Below are positions 57,569 through 64,000 of a stretch of DNA of 64,000 nucleotides, piece by piece. Each line of letters opens with the position of its first letter. The stretch's first letter is position 1. Where the stretch lies: NCBI RefSeq assembly GCF_001952855.1, contig NZ_LPNO01000035.1:103069-167068 (forward strand). The letters are read 5' to 3'. Under the pieces are notes generated by a model. That model was not told where the DNA came from. It was given only the letters and a program-made list of their open reading frames with translations, and made no database searches. Both the position numbers and the translations under genes were made by a program. Origin of the DNA: Pseudomonas sp. ATCC PTA-122608. Its GTDB lineage: Bacteria > Pseudomonadota > Gammaproteobacteria > Pseudomonadales > Pseudomonadaceae.

Positions 57569-57918
57569 CAGAGGGTAATCACCTGGTCGTAACGGTCAAT
57601 CATCTGTGAGATCTGTTCGCTGCTCAGCGGCTGCGCGTTGCCGGATGCGGTCAGGCCACGCTCGGTGAGGCTATGGCTGCAGGCAAACACATCCTCAACC
57701 CCAAACAACTCCAAAGCCTGGAGGTTGGCGCTGAGGTCTTTCTGTTGCACAGCCTTGGCGTCCTGGCGTGCGGCCAGTTGAAACACGCCGTCGTCCAGAA
57801 ACAACAGGCCAATCGGCAAATCAAACGCGCCGCCAGCCAGTACGATATCCAGCGCTTCACGGGCACTGGGGCCGGACCACGGCGCCTGTCGGCTGATCAC
57901 CAGCAAGGATTTCGACAT
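57568..57918 (-). CDS. tusC: Sulfurtransferase complex subunit TusC
   Basis: 116 residues, DsrF-like: SLLVISRQAPWSGPSAREALDIVLAGGAFDLPIGLLFLDDGVFQL at the N-terminus. Subunit of TusBCD, which relays sulfur for tRNA 2-thiouridine. It begins one base after tusD ends. Confidence 0.93.
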   Translation of the reverse strand: MSKSLLVISRQAPWSGPSAREALDIVLAGGAFDLPIGLLFLDDGVFQLAARQDAKAVQQKDLSANLQALELFGVEDVFACSHSLTERGLTASGNAQPLSSEQISQMIDRYDQVITL

Positions 57919-57919
57919 G

Positions 57920-58312
57920 TCACGGCCCTCCGAAGCAGATCAAACGGTCAGCGGCCTGGGCGGCGTCATGCAGTTGCCCAAGCCCGGACAGCGCCCAAGG
58001 CGCCTCCAGATTCACCGCGCTGCGCTGATAGCGGGTGGCCTCTTCGGCATTCAGCACCCCACGGCGCAGGGCCGCGGCGATGCACACCACGCCATCAAGC
58101 TGATGCTCGCTGACAAACTCGCGCCACTGACGGGCGATATCCTGCTCATCCTGCGGCGCAACAATGTTGGTGGACGCGCTGTAGACGCCATCCTGATAAA
58201 AAAACAGCCGCACAATTTCATGCCCGCCGGCCAGCGCCGCTTGAGCGAACAGCAAGGCACGGCGCGAGGAGGGCGCATGGGCGGCGGAAAAAAGCGCAAT
58301 CGCGAACTTCAT
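57920..58312 (-). CDS. tusD: Sulfurtransferase complex subunit TusD
   Basis: 130 residues, DsrE-like, the catalytic subunit. The active cysteine is likely the one in DGVVCIAAALRRGV near residue 75, and LFFYQDGVYSAS is the usual preceding strand. The start MKFAIALFSAAHAP at 58312 is the family N-terminus. First gene of the tusD-C-B-E-ybiB group, after the yccA terminator. Confidence 0.93.
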   Translation of the reverse strand: MKFAIALFSAAHAPSSRRALLFAQAALAGGHEIVRLFFYQDGVYSASTNIVAPQDEQDIARQWREFVSEHQLDGVVCIAAALRRGVLNAEEATRYQRSAVNLEAPWALSGLGQLHDAAQAADRLICFGGP

Positions 58313-58360
58313 GGAACACTCTGAAGGCAAAACCTGTGGCAATGATAAAGCCGCAGGCAA

Positions 58361-58387
58361 CAAAAAGCCCGCCGAAGCGGGCTTTTT
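58361..58387 (-). terminator. Rho-independent terminator of yccA
   Basis: CAAAAAGCCCGC / GCGGGCTTTTT with a CGAA tetraloop, immediately past the yccA stop on the minus strand. Confidence 0.9.
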
Positions 58388-58401
58388 ACATGCGGCTGCG
58401 A

Positions 58402-59073
58402 TCAGTCGTCGCGGCTCATGATGCCGAAGATCTGCAACAGGCTGATAAACAGGTTGTAGATCGATACATACAGGCTGATGGTGGCCATGATGTAGTTACG
58501 CTCGCCACCCTGGATGATCGCGCTGGTCTGGAACAGGATGCACGCCGAGGAGAACAGCACGAAACCGGCGCTGATCGCCAGTTGCAGGCCGCTGATCTGG
58601 AAGAACATGCCTGCCAGTACGGCAGCCAGCAACACGAAGAAACCGGCGGTGATGAAACCACCCAGGAAGCTCATGTCCTTGCGTGAGATCAGCACGTAAG
58701 CCGACAGACCGCCAAATACCAGGGCCGTCATGGCAAATGCCGAGCTGACCACTTCCGCGCCGCCGGCCATGCCGAGGTAACGGTTAAGGATCGGGCCGAG
58801 GATAAAGCCCATGAAACCGGTCAAGGCAAACGCCGACACCAGGCCCCAGGCCGAGTCGCGCAGCTTGTTGGTCAGGAAGAACAGACCATAGAAGCCGATC
58901 AGCACGACGAAGATATTCGGGTAGCCGACGCGCATTTGCTGGGCTACGAAGGCCATCACGCCGCTGAAAGCGAGGGTGAGAGCAAGCAAGCCGTACGTAT
59001 TGCGCAGGACGCGGCTAACTTCTAGCTGCTCAGCCTGCGCGTTTCCATTCACTGCGTAATTTTGTTCGCGCAT
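58402..59073 (-). CDS. yccA: Bax inhibitor-1 / YccA family membrane protein
   Basis: 223 residues with seven hydrophobic segments and a charged end. LRNTYGLLALTLAFSGVMAFVAQQM, GFMGFILGPILNRYL and MSFLGGFITAGFFVLLAAVLAG are typical. In E. coli YccA binds FtsH and protects SecY. The charged QIFGIMSRDD C-terminus is the pH-sensing Asp region of the fold. The N-terminus MREQNYAVNGNAQAEQLE is usual. Confidence 0.92.
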   Translation of the reverse strand: MREQNYAVNGNAQAEQLEVSRVLRNTYGLLALTLAFSGVMAFVAQQMRVGYPNIFVVLIGFYGLFFLTNKLRDSAWGLVSAFALTGFMGFILGPILNRYLGMAGGAEVVSSAFAMTALVFGGLSAYVLISRKDMSFLGGFITAGFFVLLAAVLAGMFFQISGLQLAISAGFVLFSSACILFQTSAIIQGGERNYIMATISLYVSIYNLFISLLQIFGIMSRDD

Positions 59074-59150
59074 GGCGACACTCCTTCAGTTTTGAAACAT
59101 TCAGTCGCAAGGATCATAACAGACGCTCTGTAACAAGCGATGGCGAGAGT

Positions 59151-59178
59151 TTGACAGTGTGTTTCATTCGGGTATTAT
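59151..59178 (+). promoter_or_regulatory. Strong promoter of tRNA-Ser
   Basis: TTGACA (59151-59156) and TATTAT (59173-59178) with 16 bases between, followed by a GC-rich GGCGCCCGC discriminator, the arrangement of stable-RNA promoters under stringent control. The start is near 59185, about 40 bases before the tRNA. Confidence 0.8.
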
Positions 59179-59225
59179 GGCGCCCGCTGAGACAGGATGG
59201 GCTACGCTAATCCTGTGTTGCACAA

Positions 59226-59316
59226 GGGAAATTGGCAGAGTGGTTGAATGCACCGGTCTTGAAAACCGGCGAACGTTAATAGCGTTCCCAGGGTTCGAAT
59301 CCCTGGTTTCCCGCCA
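59226..59316 (+). tRNA. tRNA-Ser (anticodon UGA)
   Basis: 91 bases with encoded CCA. The acceptor pairs GGGAAAT with GTTTCCC. The anticodon arm CCGGT-CTTGAAA-ACCGG has TGA in the loop, giving Ser (UCN codons). A long variable arm GAACGTTAATAGCGTTC and the T arm CAGGGTTCGAATCCCTG follow. It is a class II tRNA and is ended by the hairpin at 59329. Confidence 0.97.
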
Positions 59317-59328
59317 AGATTTACTCAA

Positions 59329-59353
59329 GAGCCCCGCTATTGCGGGGCTTTTG
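59329..59353 (+). terminator. Terminator of tRNA-Ser
   Basis: AGCCCCGC / GCGGGGCTTTT hairpin with a TATT loop, 12 bases after the tRNA 3' end. Confidence 0.88.
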
Positions 59354-59574
59354 CGTTTCTGGGGTTCAGGAATACTGGCAGTGAAACATCTAATCGTTTC
59401 CGCATCATTTCAGGCAGTTTCCGCAGCTCTGCAAAAAGTGGGGGTCAACGGGTAGGTTTCACGATCTCACCCCTGCGCCGATAAACCCTCTCGGGTATCA
59501 GTTCACTCTGGATAAGTCAGGCGCCCAAGCCGGGCGCGCTGACTGGCGTGATTCGTTACTGATAAAAGGCGTAA

Positions 59575-60486
59575 TTACAGGTGGAAGTCGCCCGCAGCCT
59601 CCGGCTGGTAAAGCACTTTCTTGATCTCAATCCGTCGGGTCCGATCAGCAATTCGCCAGTCGATGGCGTCTCCCTCCTGATAGCCAAGGATGGCGGCGCC
59701 TATGTCGGAATTCACGGAATGCTTTCCTGCGTTGCTGTCCGCGTCTTCAGGGTAGACCAAGGCCACTTCGAACTCTTCGTCGTCCAGTTGCAGCAACGCC
59801 CTGGAGTTCATCGTGATGACATTGCACGCCACCTGCTGCGGCTTGACGACAATGGCTCGCTCCAGCTCATGTTCGAGTTCAACAACCGCCGGGCCTTGCT
59901 CGAACGCGATGAGTTCCTCGAGCCTGGCCTTGTCGATTTCAGTGATGTAGATCCTGGTGGAGTCGCCACCGGCGCCTTCGCGCAAGAACTGGAGATAGCG
60001 CGCCGCCGTCATGGAAAATGACTTCAATGTCGGCGTTTCGCTCTCAAGCATAAAGCCGCTGCGCAGAAAGGCTTTCAGCGAGCGCGAGTTGTCCGGGTGA
60101 ATCTTGGCGATGAGCTTCTCGGCCCGCATGTCGAGGAAGGCCAGTTTCATGCCTTCGCGGATCGTGCTGGCGCCAAGGTTTCGACCCCATTTGTCGCTGT
60201 CTCCGATGACCAGGACTATCTCGCAATTTGAGCCTGTCTTGATGAGACGGACAAAGCCCACCGGGGCGTCATGCCGGTCATAGGCCATAAAGAATCTGCC
60301 GCCCCGGTTGAATAGGTGAGTCAGGATCGGCAGCTGAGTCCGATCAATGACTTGCTCAATGGAGCGGGAGACATGACGCGAATCGCTCAGATAGCAGGTG
60401 ATGCGTTCATCCTCTAACCAATCCATCAACGTCAGCGCGTGCGCCCGAGTAATTTCAGGGCACAGCGAAATGAAAGGCTTGTTCAT
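59575..60486 (-). CDS. GNAT acetyltransferase fused to an Rnk-type (GreA/GreB-like) nucleoside diphosphate kinase regulator domain
   Basis: 303 residues in two parts. Residues 1-180 are GNAT: FFMAYDRHDAPVGFVRLIK, IVLVIGDSDKWGRNLGASTIREGM and KIHPDNSRSLKAFLRSGFML. Residues 190-303 match Rnk: IYITEIDKARLEELI, ITMNSRALLQLDDEEFEVALVYPEDAD and SDIGAAILGYQEGDAIDW, the FKBP-like C-terminal domain of Gre factors. The start MNKPFISLCPEITRAHA at 60486 is chosen by protein form; the ribosome site is weak, and a Met 13 codons earlier is possible. Rnk domains bind RNA polymerase, so the acetyltransferase may act on transcription; that is inference. Confidence 0.85.
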   Translation of the reverse strand: MNKPFISLCPEITRAHALTLMDWLEDERITCYLSDSRHVSRSIEQVIDRTQLPILTHLFNRGGRFFMAYDRHDAPVGFVRLIKTGSNCEIVLVIGDSDKWGRNLGASTIREGMKLAFLDMRAEKLIAKIHPDNSRSLKAFLRSGFMLESETPTLKSFSMTAARYLQFLREGAGGDSTRIYITEIDKARLEELIAFEQGPAVVELEHELERAIVVKPQQVACNVITMNSRALLQLDDEEFEVALVYPEDADSNAGKHSVNSDIGAAILGYQEGDAIDWRIADRTRRIEIKKVLYQPEAAGDFHL

Positions 60487-60766
60487 CTTAACCACACTTA
60501 TTTGTAAAGGATTGAAGCCCTTCATGGATAAGTCATGGCGGTTCTTCGGCAACCGGATATTTTAAGACATACCGCGAGTAATGGCGAACACGCCAGAGAG
60601 TTCCAAGAGACCACCGCTTGCTGAACCCGAACCAGTCAAGCACTCAAGCCTCGATGAAGCCGACTCGTTTTCGTCAGCCAAAGAGTCTTTAAATGTGGTC
60701 GCGAATTGACGCACAATAAAACGTGTCTTTACGGATAATTCACGACTGCATCTACAGGAACTCAGT

Positions 60767-61195
60767 ATGATCCGCCGCTATCATCCCAGCGACATTGACC
60801 ACGTCCTCAATCTTTGGCTGGTCGCTTCGATTAAGGCGCACGATTTTGTCCCTGAAGCGTTCTGGCGCGAGCAATTAGGTGCCATGCGCGATCATTACCT
60901 GCTACAAGCCGAAACCCTAATACTTGAAGAGGAAAGTCGGGTACTTGGTTTTTTGTCGTTGCATGAGAGTCGTCTAGCTGCTTTGTTTGTCAGTCCTGAA
61001 GCCCAAGGACGTGGTTTAGGTCGACAGTTACTGGACGAAGCCAAGCGCTTGCGCTCGTCCCTTGAACTGAATGTCTACAGTGCCAACGACCGAGCGATAG
61101 CTTTTTATCAGGCTGGTGGCTTTTCAACGGTTGCTGAGTCGCTCGATCCAGTTACAGGCCAGCAAGAGTTCACGATGCGCTGGGGCTGCAGTTGA
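60767..61195 (+). CDS. GNAT family N-acetyltransferase, YjaB-like
   Basis: 142 residues, single GNAT domain: MIRRYHPSDIDHVLNLW at the start, ALFVSPEAQGRGLGRQLLDEAKR near 68-90 with the acetyl-CoA loop, and NDRAIAFYQAGGF near 105-117. The substrate is unknown. It is transcribed alone, divergent from the GNAT-Rnk gene across 280 bases that hold nothing else recognisable. Confidence 0.88.
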   Translation: MIRRYHPSDIDHVLNLWLVASIKAHDFVPEAFWREQLGAMRDHYLLQAETLILEEESRVLGFLSLHESRLAALFVSPEAQGRGLGRQLLDEAKRLRSSLELNVYSANDRAIAFYQAGGFSTVAESLDPVTGQQEFTMRWGCS

Positions 61196-61299
61196 ACAAA
61201 GTCGTCACGAAGGGCGCTTCACATAGGCGGGCGGCCTGTTTATCCAATCGAGCCGGCCGTTCCTGGCTGGCTCAAATGTAAAAATTTTTATCTGCCCTC

Positions 61300-61330
61300 T
61301 TGAAGTTTTCCCCGGCGAACATAAATTTTC
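61300..61330 (+). promoter_or_regulatory. Candidate heat-shock (sigma-32) promoter of ibpA
   Basis: CTTGAA at 61300-61305 matches the sigma-32 -35 box; CCCCGG followed by ACATAAAT about 15 bases on is a degenerate -10. It lies just upstream of the thermometer leader. Confidence 0.4.
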
Positions 61331-61332
61331 AT

Positions 61333-61387
61333 CACGCGACGCCGAATGCGGGTCGCGCACTTAATCACTTGGATTTAATCAGGAGAT
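61333..61387 (+). promoter_or_regulatory. ROSE-like RNA thermometer in the ibpA leader
   Basis: Two hairpins can be drawn. The first pairs CGCGAC (61335-61340) with GTCGCG (61352-61357), extended by CCG/CGG. The second pairs ATCACTTGGAT (61364-61374) with ATCAGGAGAT (61378-61387) around TTA, with one unpaired G and one A-A mismatch. It buries the ribosome site AGGAG at 61381-61385, 8 bases before the ibpA ATG. A bulged G opposite the Shine-Dalgarno is the signature of ROSE elements, known at Pseudomonas ibpA genes. Hand folding only. Confidence 0.75.
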
Positions 61388-61393
61388 TTTGAG

Positions 61394-61852
61394 ATGGCTA
61401 CTACCCTTTCGTTGGCCCCTTTGTTCCGCCAATCCGTGGGCTTCGATCGCTTCAATGACCTGTTTGAGTCGGCGCTTCGCAGCGAGGCTCCGAACACTTA
61501 TCCGCCTCACAATGTGGAAAAGCACGGTGATGACGAATATCGCATTGTCATTGCAGTCGCTGGGCTTACTGAAGCGGACCTGGATATTCAGGTCGAGAAG
61601 GGCGTTTTGACAGTCGTTGGCGACAAGCGCGAAACCGAGAAAGCAGTCACTTATCTGCACCAGGGCATCGCGCAACGAGCCTTTCGGTTGTCGTTCCGTC
61701 TGGCAGATCATATCGAGGTGCGCGGTGCTTCGATGAACAACGGGCTGTTAAGCATCGACTTGCTGCGCGTGGTTCCTGAAGAGGCCAAGCCCAAGCGCAT
61801 CACGATTGGTAGCGGGAAAGAGCCCGAACTGCGTCAGGTTAGTTTGCAATAA
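61394..61852 (+). CDS. ibpA: Small heat-shock protein IbpA (Hsp20)
   Basis: 152 residues. The alpha-crystallin domain covers about 36-130: PPHNVEKHGDDEYRIVIAVAGL, LTVVGDKRE and FRLSFRLADHIEVRGASMNNGLLSIDL. N- and C-terminal arms are short; the C-terminal PKRITIG holds the I-x-I-type anchor. It binds unfolding proteins and hands them to DnaK/ClpB. Its leader has the ROSE-like thermometer and a sigma-32-like promoter. Confidence 0.95.
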   Translation: MATTLSLAPLFRQSVGFDRFNDLFESALRSEAPNTYPPHNVEKHGDDEYRIVIAVAGLTEADLDIQVEKGVLTVVGDKRETEKAVTYLHQGIAQRAFRLSFRLADHIEVRGASMNNGLLSIDLLRVVPEEAKPKRITIGSGKEPELRQVSLQ

Positions 61853-61864
61853 GTCAGCAGTAGC

Positions 61865-61894
61865 AAAAAAGGCGCTCTTGGTAGCGCCTTTTTT
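61865..61894 (+). terminator. Rho-independent terminator of ibpA
   Basis: AAAAAAGGCGCT / AGCGCCTTTTTT with a CTTGGT loop, about 13 bases past the ibpA stop. Confidence 0.92.
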
Positions 61895-61998
61895 GTATTT
61901 GTGGAATCAGAACGAAGACTTGGCCCCATTCCGGGCATTTCGGCGTTCTGGAGTGGTTTCATAATGCTACAGTCCCGCCAAACCAAAGAGGGAACGAC

Positions 61999-62334
61999 AT
62001 GCGGATTTTGATGGCAGGGATGACATTGGCTGTGCTGACACTGTCCACCAATGTGGCGTTGGCGGCGAAGCCATCCGATGAGACTCTCAGCTACTGTAAA
62101 ACTCTTTCTGATATGGCCGGATCAATCATGAAGAGTCGTCAGGACGAAATGCCTATGGCTGAGATGATGAAGGTCATCTCAGGAGGAGAACCCGATCTTG
62201 CTGCGCTAGGGGCAGTAATTACCAAGGATGCGTACAGCACATCGGCATTCCGTACTGAAGAAGACCGAAAAAGAGCGGTAAGCGAATTTAAAGAAAAGTG
62301 GTTTTCGTTATGCGTGAAGACCAGAAATAAATGA
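61999..62334 (+). CDS. Small secreted protein of unknown function
   Basis: 111 residues with a signal peptide (MRILMAGMTLAVLTLSTNVALA, cut near residue 22). The mature part has two Cys (SYCKTLSDMAG near 32 and SLCVKTRNK at the end) that could pair in the periplasm, Met-rich QDEMPMAEMMKVI, and a charged C-terminus. GAGGGAACGAC precedes the ATG. No family recognised. Similar small exported proteins of unknown role are common in Pseudomonas. Confidence 0.7.
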   Translation: MRILMAGMTLAVLTLSTNVALAAKPSDETLSYCKTLSDMAGSIMKSRQDEMPMAEMMKVISGGEPDLAALGAVITKDAYSTSAFRTEEDRKRAVSEFKEKWFSLCVKTRNK

Positions 62335-62373
62335 CAACTCAGCTCCGCACCGGACGTTTGTAGACGACCTGGT

Positions 62374-62787
62374 TCAGCCACCTACATTGAAGCCTACTTT
62401 CTCGCACTTTAGCCGAGCAAATGCTTTTGGGTTGCCACCCACACGAGCGCTATTGGTCTCCATTACTTGGTCGCCGCGCAGCATGAAAAACCACAGCTCC
62501 TGGCCTGAATAGCCACCGTAAATATTCTTTGCATTCATGATGAGACATATCCCATACCCGAATCGAAGCCCAAAGATTCCGTTCCACATCGGAATAGGGT
62601 CACCCAGAAACTGATACTTTGTTGAGTCGGGATCCGGCTGAGTCCGCGCCATATACGCCTTGATCGTGCGTTCATATTCGAAGGGATACGGGCCGTAGTC
62701 CGGGTTTTCAAGCTGCTCTGGAGTGGGTTTGACGCACCCGGTGAGAAGAAGCGAGGCGGCGCAGGCCACAAGCAGTTTCTTAAGCAT
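62374..62787 (-). CDS. Lipoprotein of unknown function
   Basis: 137 residues with lipobox LLLTGC at 14-19 after MLKKLLVACAAS. The mature part begins VKPTPEQLENPDYGPYPFEYERTIKAYM, a phrase seen in several small Pseudomonas lipoproteins, and ends with aromatic GQELWFFMLRGDQVM. The ATG at 62787 is preceded by AGAGGGAACC. It is convergent to the preceding small gene and divergent from the next. Confidence 0.75.
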   Translation of the reverse strand: MLKKLLVACAASLLLTGCVKPTPEQLENPDYGPYPFEYERTIKAYMARTQPDPDSTKYQFLGDPIPMWNGIFGLRFGYGICLIMNAKNIYGGYSGQELWFFMLRGDQVMETNSARVGGNPKAFARLKCEKVGFNVGG

Positions 62788-62989
62788 GAGGTTCCCTCTC
62801 TGGCTGATGCCGCACTTTACCACTCGTGGCGTACCGCCACCATTGGGGGCAGAGCGGCTCGGCAGGTCGCACAAAAAACCAGATTCCGTAAAGCTCTTCT
62901 TGCTGAAGATGTCCAAATGCCATCATTTCGCTACAATGCGCGCCGGCTGAGCGTCAGCCCTGCCAATGAAGGCGCAACGGAGTGATGGT

Positions 62990-63445
62990 ATGAAGATGGG
63001 GAAGGTGGCGGGCGCCACGCTGCTTGCAGCAATGACAGTCTTGGGCGGATGCGCAAGCATCGTGAGCGATAGCAAGCCAAAGGTTGGGCTGTACAGCCTG
63101 CCGACAAATGCCAACTATGTCATCAAGGACAGCAAGGGAAGCGTACTGCTGAAGGGCGTCACTCCAGGCACGGCGCTTTTGGAGACGAGCCGAGGCTACT
63201 TTAAAAGCCAGAGCTATACCGTCACGTTCCAGAAGGACGGATACACAGAGACGACAGTTCCTCTGAAATCTACCGTTAGCGGCTGGTACTGGGGAAATTT
63301 GTTGATTGGCGGTTTGATCGGCATGCTGATCGTAGATCCGCTGACAGGTGCCATGTATACGCTGCCTGAAGACGCTACAGGAAACCTGTCGGCTGTTGCA
63401 TTACCTCAAGCCTCGTTGGAGCCATCACCAAGCGCGCCCCAGTAG
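62990..63445 (+). CDS. Lipoprotein with PEGA-like region
   Basis: 151 residues, signal and lipobox VLGGC near residue 17-21 (CASIVSDSKPK follows). The region YSLPTNANYVIKDSKGSVLLKGVTPGTALLET..SYTVTFQKDGYTE resembles PEGA-type beta repeats. A hydrophobic YWGNLLIGGLIGMLIVDPLTGAMY near 105-128 follows. The ATG at 62990 has GGAG 7 bases upstream; upstream Met codons are disfavoured. Function unknown. Confidence 0.75.
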   Translation: MKMGKVAGATLLAAMTVLGGCASIVSDSKPKVGLYSLPTNANYVIKDSKGSVLLKGVTPGTALLETSRGYFKSQSYTVTFQKDGYTETTVPLKSTVSGWYWGNLLIGGLIGMLIVDPLTGAMYTLPEDATGNLSAVALPQASLEPSPSAPQ

Positions 63446-63540
63446 TTAAGATGTCACAAAGAAGCCCGCGCTTGGCGGGCTCTTCGATTGAAGAGGCCTG
63501 TGGCTCGAGCTTCAGCCTCAATTTTCTACGAGGGATCGTT

Positions 63541-63943
63541 ATGCGGATTTTGATCGGAGCATTATTGCTCGTTGCCATGGGCGGGTGTTCCACATCGCCA
63601 ATCTCTGCCGAAAATGCAGACCCGGTGCCGTCCACACGGTTGTATGCGTTCACAGAGAACAATGCTGCTCAACTGGTGGTGACCAGGGACTCAGGCATCT
63701 ACGGATCCGAGATCCGGTTTATTTTGCACATTGATGGCAAGCCTTCTGCCGAGTTTCACCCGGGGGGGGGTGGCCAGGTTTGGGTTGACCCCGGGCAAGC
63801 ATATTCTCGGCGTTTCGAAATACATGATCTTCGGTACGTCAAGAATCATCGAGTCAGAAATTGATGTGAAACCGGGAGATCTGATTCGCCGTAGAATCTC
63901 CCAACATGGCAGCAGCTTTTCTTTCACGCCGACTGCCTACTAA
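63541..63943 (+). pseudogene. Lipoprotein gene interrupted by a frameshift at a 9-G tract
   Basis: The protein starts MRILIGALLLVAMGGCSTSP, with a lipobox AMGGC, and reads on to AEFHPG at 63762-63770, a run of nine G. In the annotated phase it then goes into QVWVDPGQAYSRRFE and stops at 63864. With one G fewer, the frame continues as GVARFGLTPGKHILGVSKYMIFGTSR and ends FTPTAY at 63943, a far more natural protein of about 133 residues. The tract may be a phase-variable switch, a true mutation or a sequencing error. The homologous intact form would settle it. Confidence 0.75.
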
Positions 63944-64000
63944 GCAAGTTCGCGACGTACGCAGTGCCCAGTCGATCCATTAACCGGGCAATCCCACCTG

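Noticed and set aside
59226..59316. tRNA-Ser as an attachment site for an island to its right
   Set aside because: No repeat of the tRNA 3' end and no integrase is seen in the remaining 4.7 kb, so there is no evidence for an integrated element in this window.

Overview
The window is a piece of a Pseudomonas chromosome, most likely of the P. fluorescens group. The grounds are the gene order nuoN..nuoA / aceA / purB-hflD-mnmA / idh-icd / cspD-clpS-clpA / infA-bpt-aat / ftsK-lolA-rarA-crcB-serS-cysG / tusEBCD, the fused nuoCD, the coexistence of a monomeric and a homodimeric isocitrate dehydrogenase, and the REP/REPIN elements with the core GAGCAAGCCCGCTCCCACA. This is a reading from protein and gene-order recognition; no search was run.

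Layout. (1) 1-1616: the 5' part of a large Pseudomonas toxin-like gene (DUF6543 / dermonecrotic-toxin-domain type), cut by the window edge. (2) 1814-16765: the complete 13-gene nuo operon for respiratory complex I, minus strand. (3) 17358-28212: a 12-gene plus-strand tellurium-resistance-type (Ter) stress cassette. It combines six biosynthetic or accessory genes (ATP-grasp, TerD-trypsin protease fusion, two phosphoribosyltransferase-type proteins, HAD phosphatase, CitE-like lyase) with TerZ-like, TerA, TerB, TerC, TerD and TerE. It sits between nuoA and the aceA neighbourhood, where P. aeruginosa has only a short interval. This is the accessory system of the window. (4) 28290-32300: DUF1523 protein, isocitrate lyase with a long leader and an RccR-type operator, a secretin-N-domain protein and a GNAT. 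(5) 32293-41494: RoxA hydroxylase, purB, hflD-mnmA, a Nudix hydrolase, monomeric idh and divergent icd. (6) 41565-46738: cspD, clpS-clpA and the aat-bpt-infA group, a physical cluster of the leucine N-degron pathway. (7) 47226-54731: ftsK, lolA, rarA, crcB, serS, cysG. (8) 54861-59073: glutathionyl-hydroquinone reductase, a TrpD2-like protein, tusE-tusB-tusC-tusD sulfur relay, YccA. (9) 59226-64000: tRNA-Ser(UGA) and a looser region with a GNAT-Rnk fusion, a GNAT, ibpA with a ROSE-like RNA thermometer, and small secreted or lipoprotein genes, one broken by a 9-G homopolymer.

How the genes work together. Complex I, the two isocitrate dehydrogenases and isocitrate lyase set central carbon and electron flow at isocitrate. 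MnmA and TusBCDE jointly make the 2-thio group of wobble uridine. ClpS, ClpA, Aat and Bpt form an N-degron degradation route. The Ter cassette has membrane (TerC), cytosolic calcium-binding (TerD-family) and enzymatic arms that are thought to make a nucleoside-like product under stress; its chemistry and its protease fusion are the least understood part of the window.
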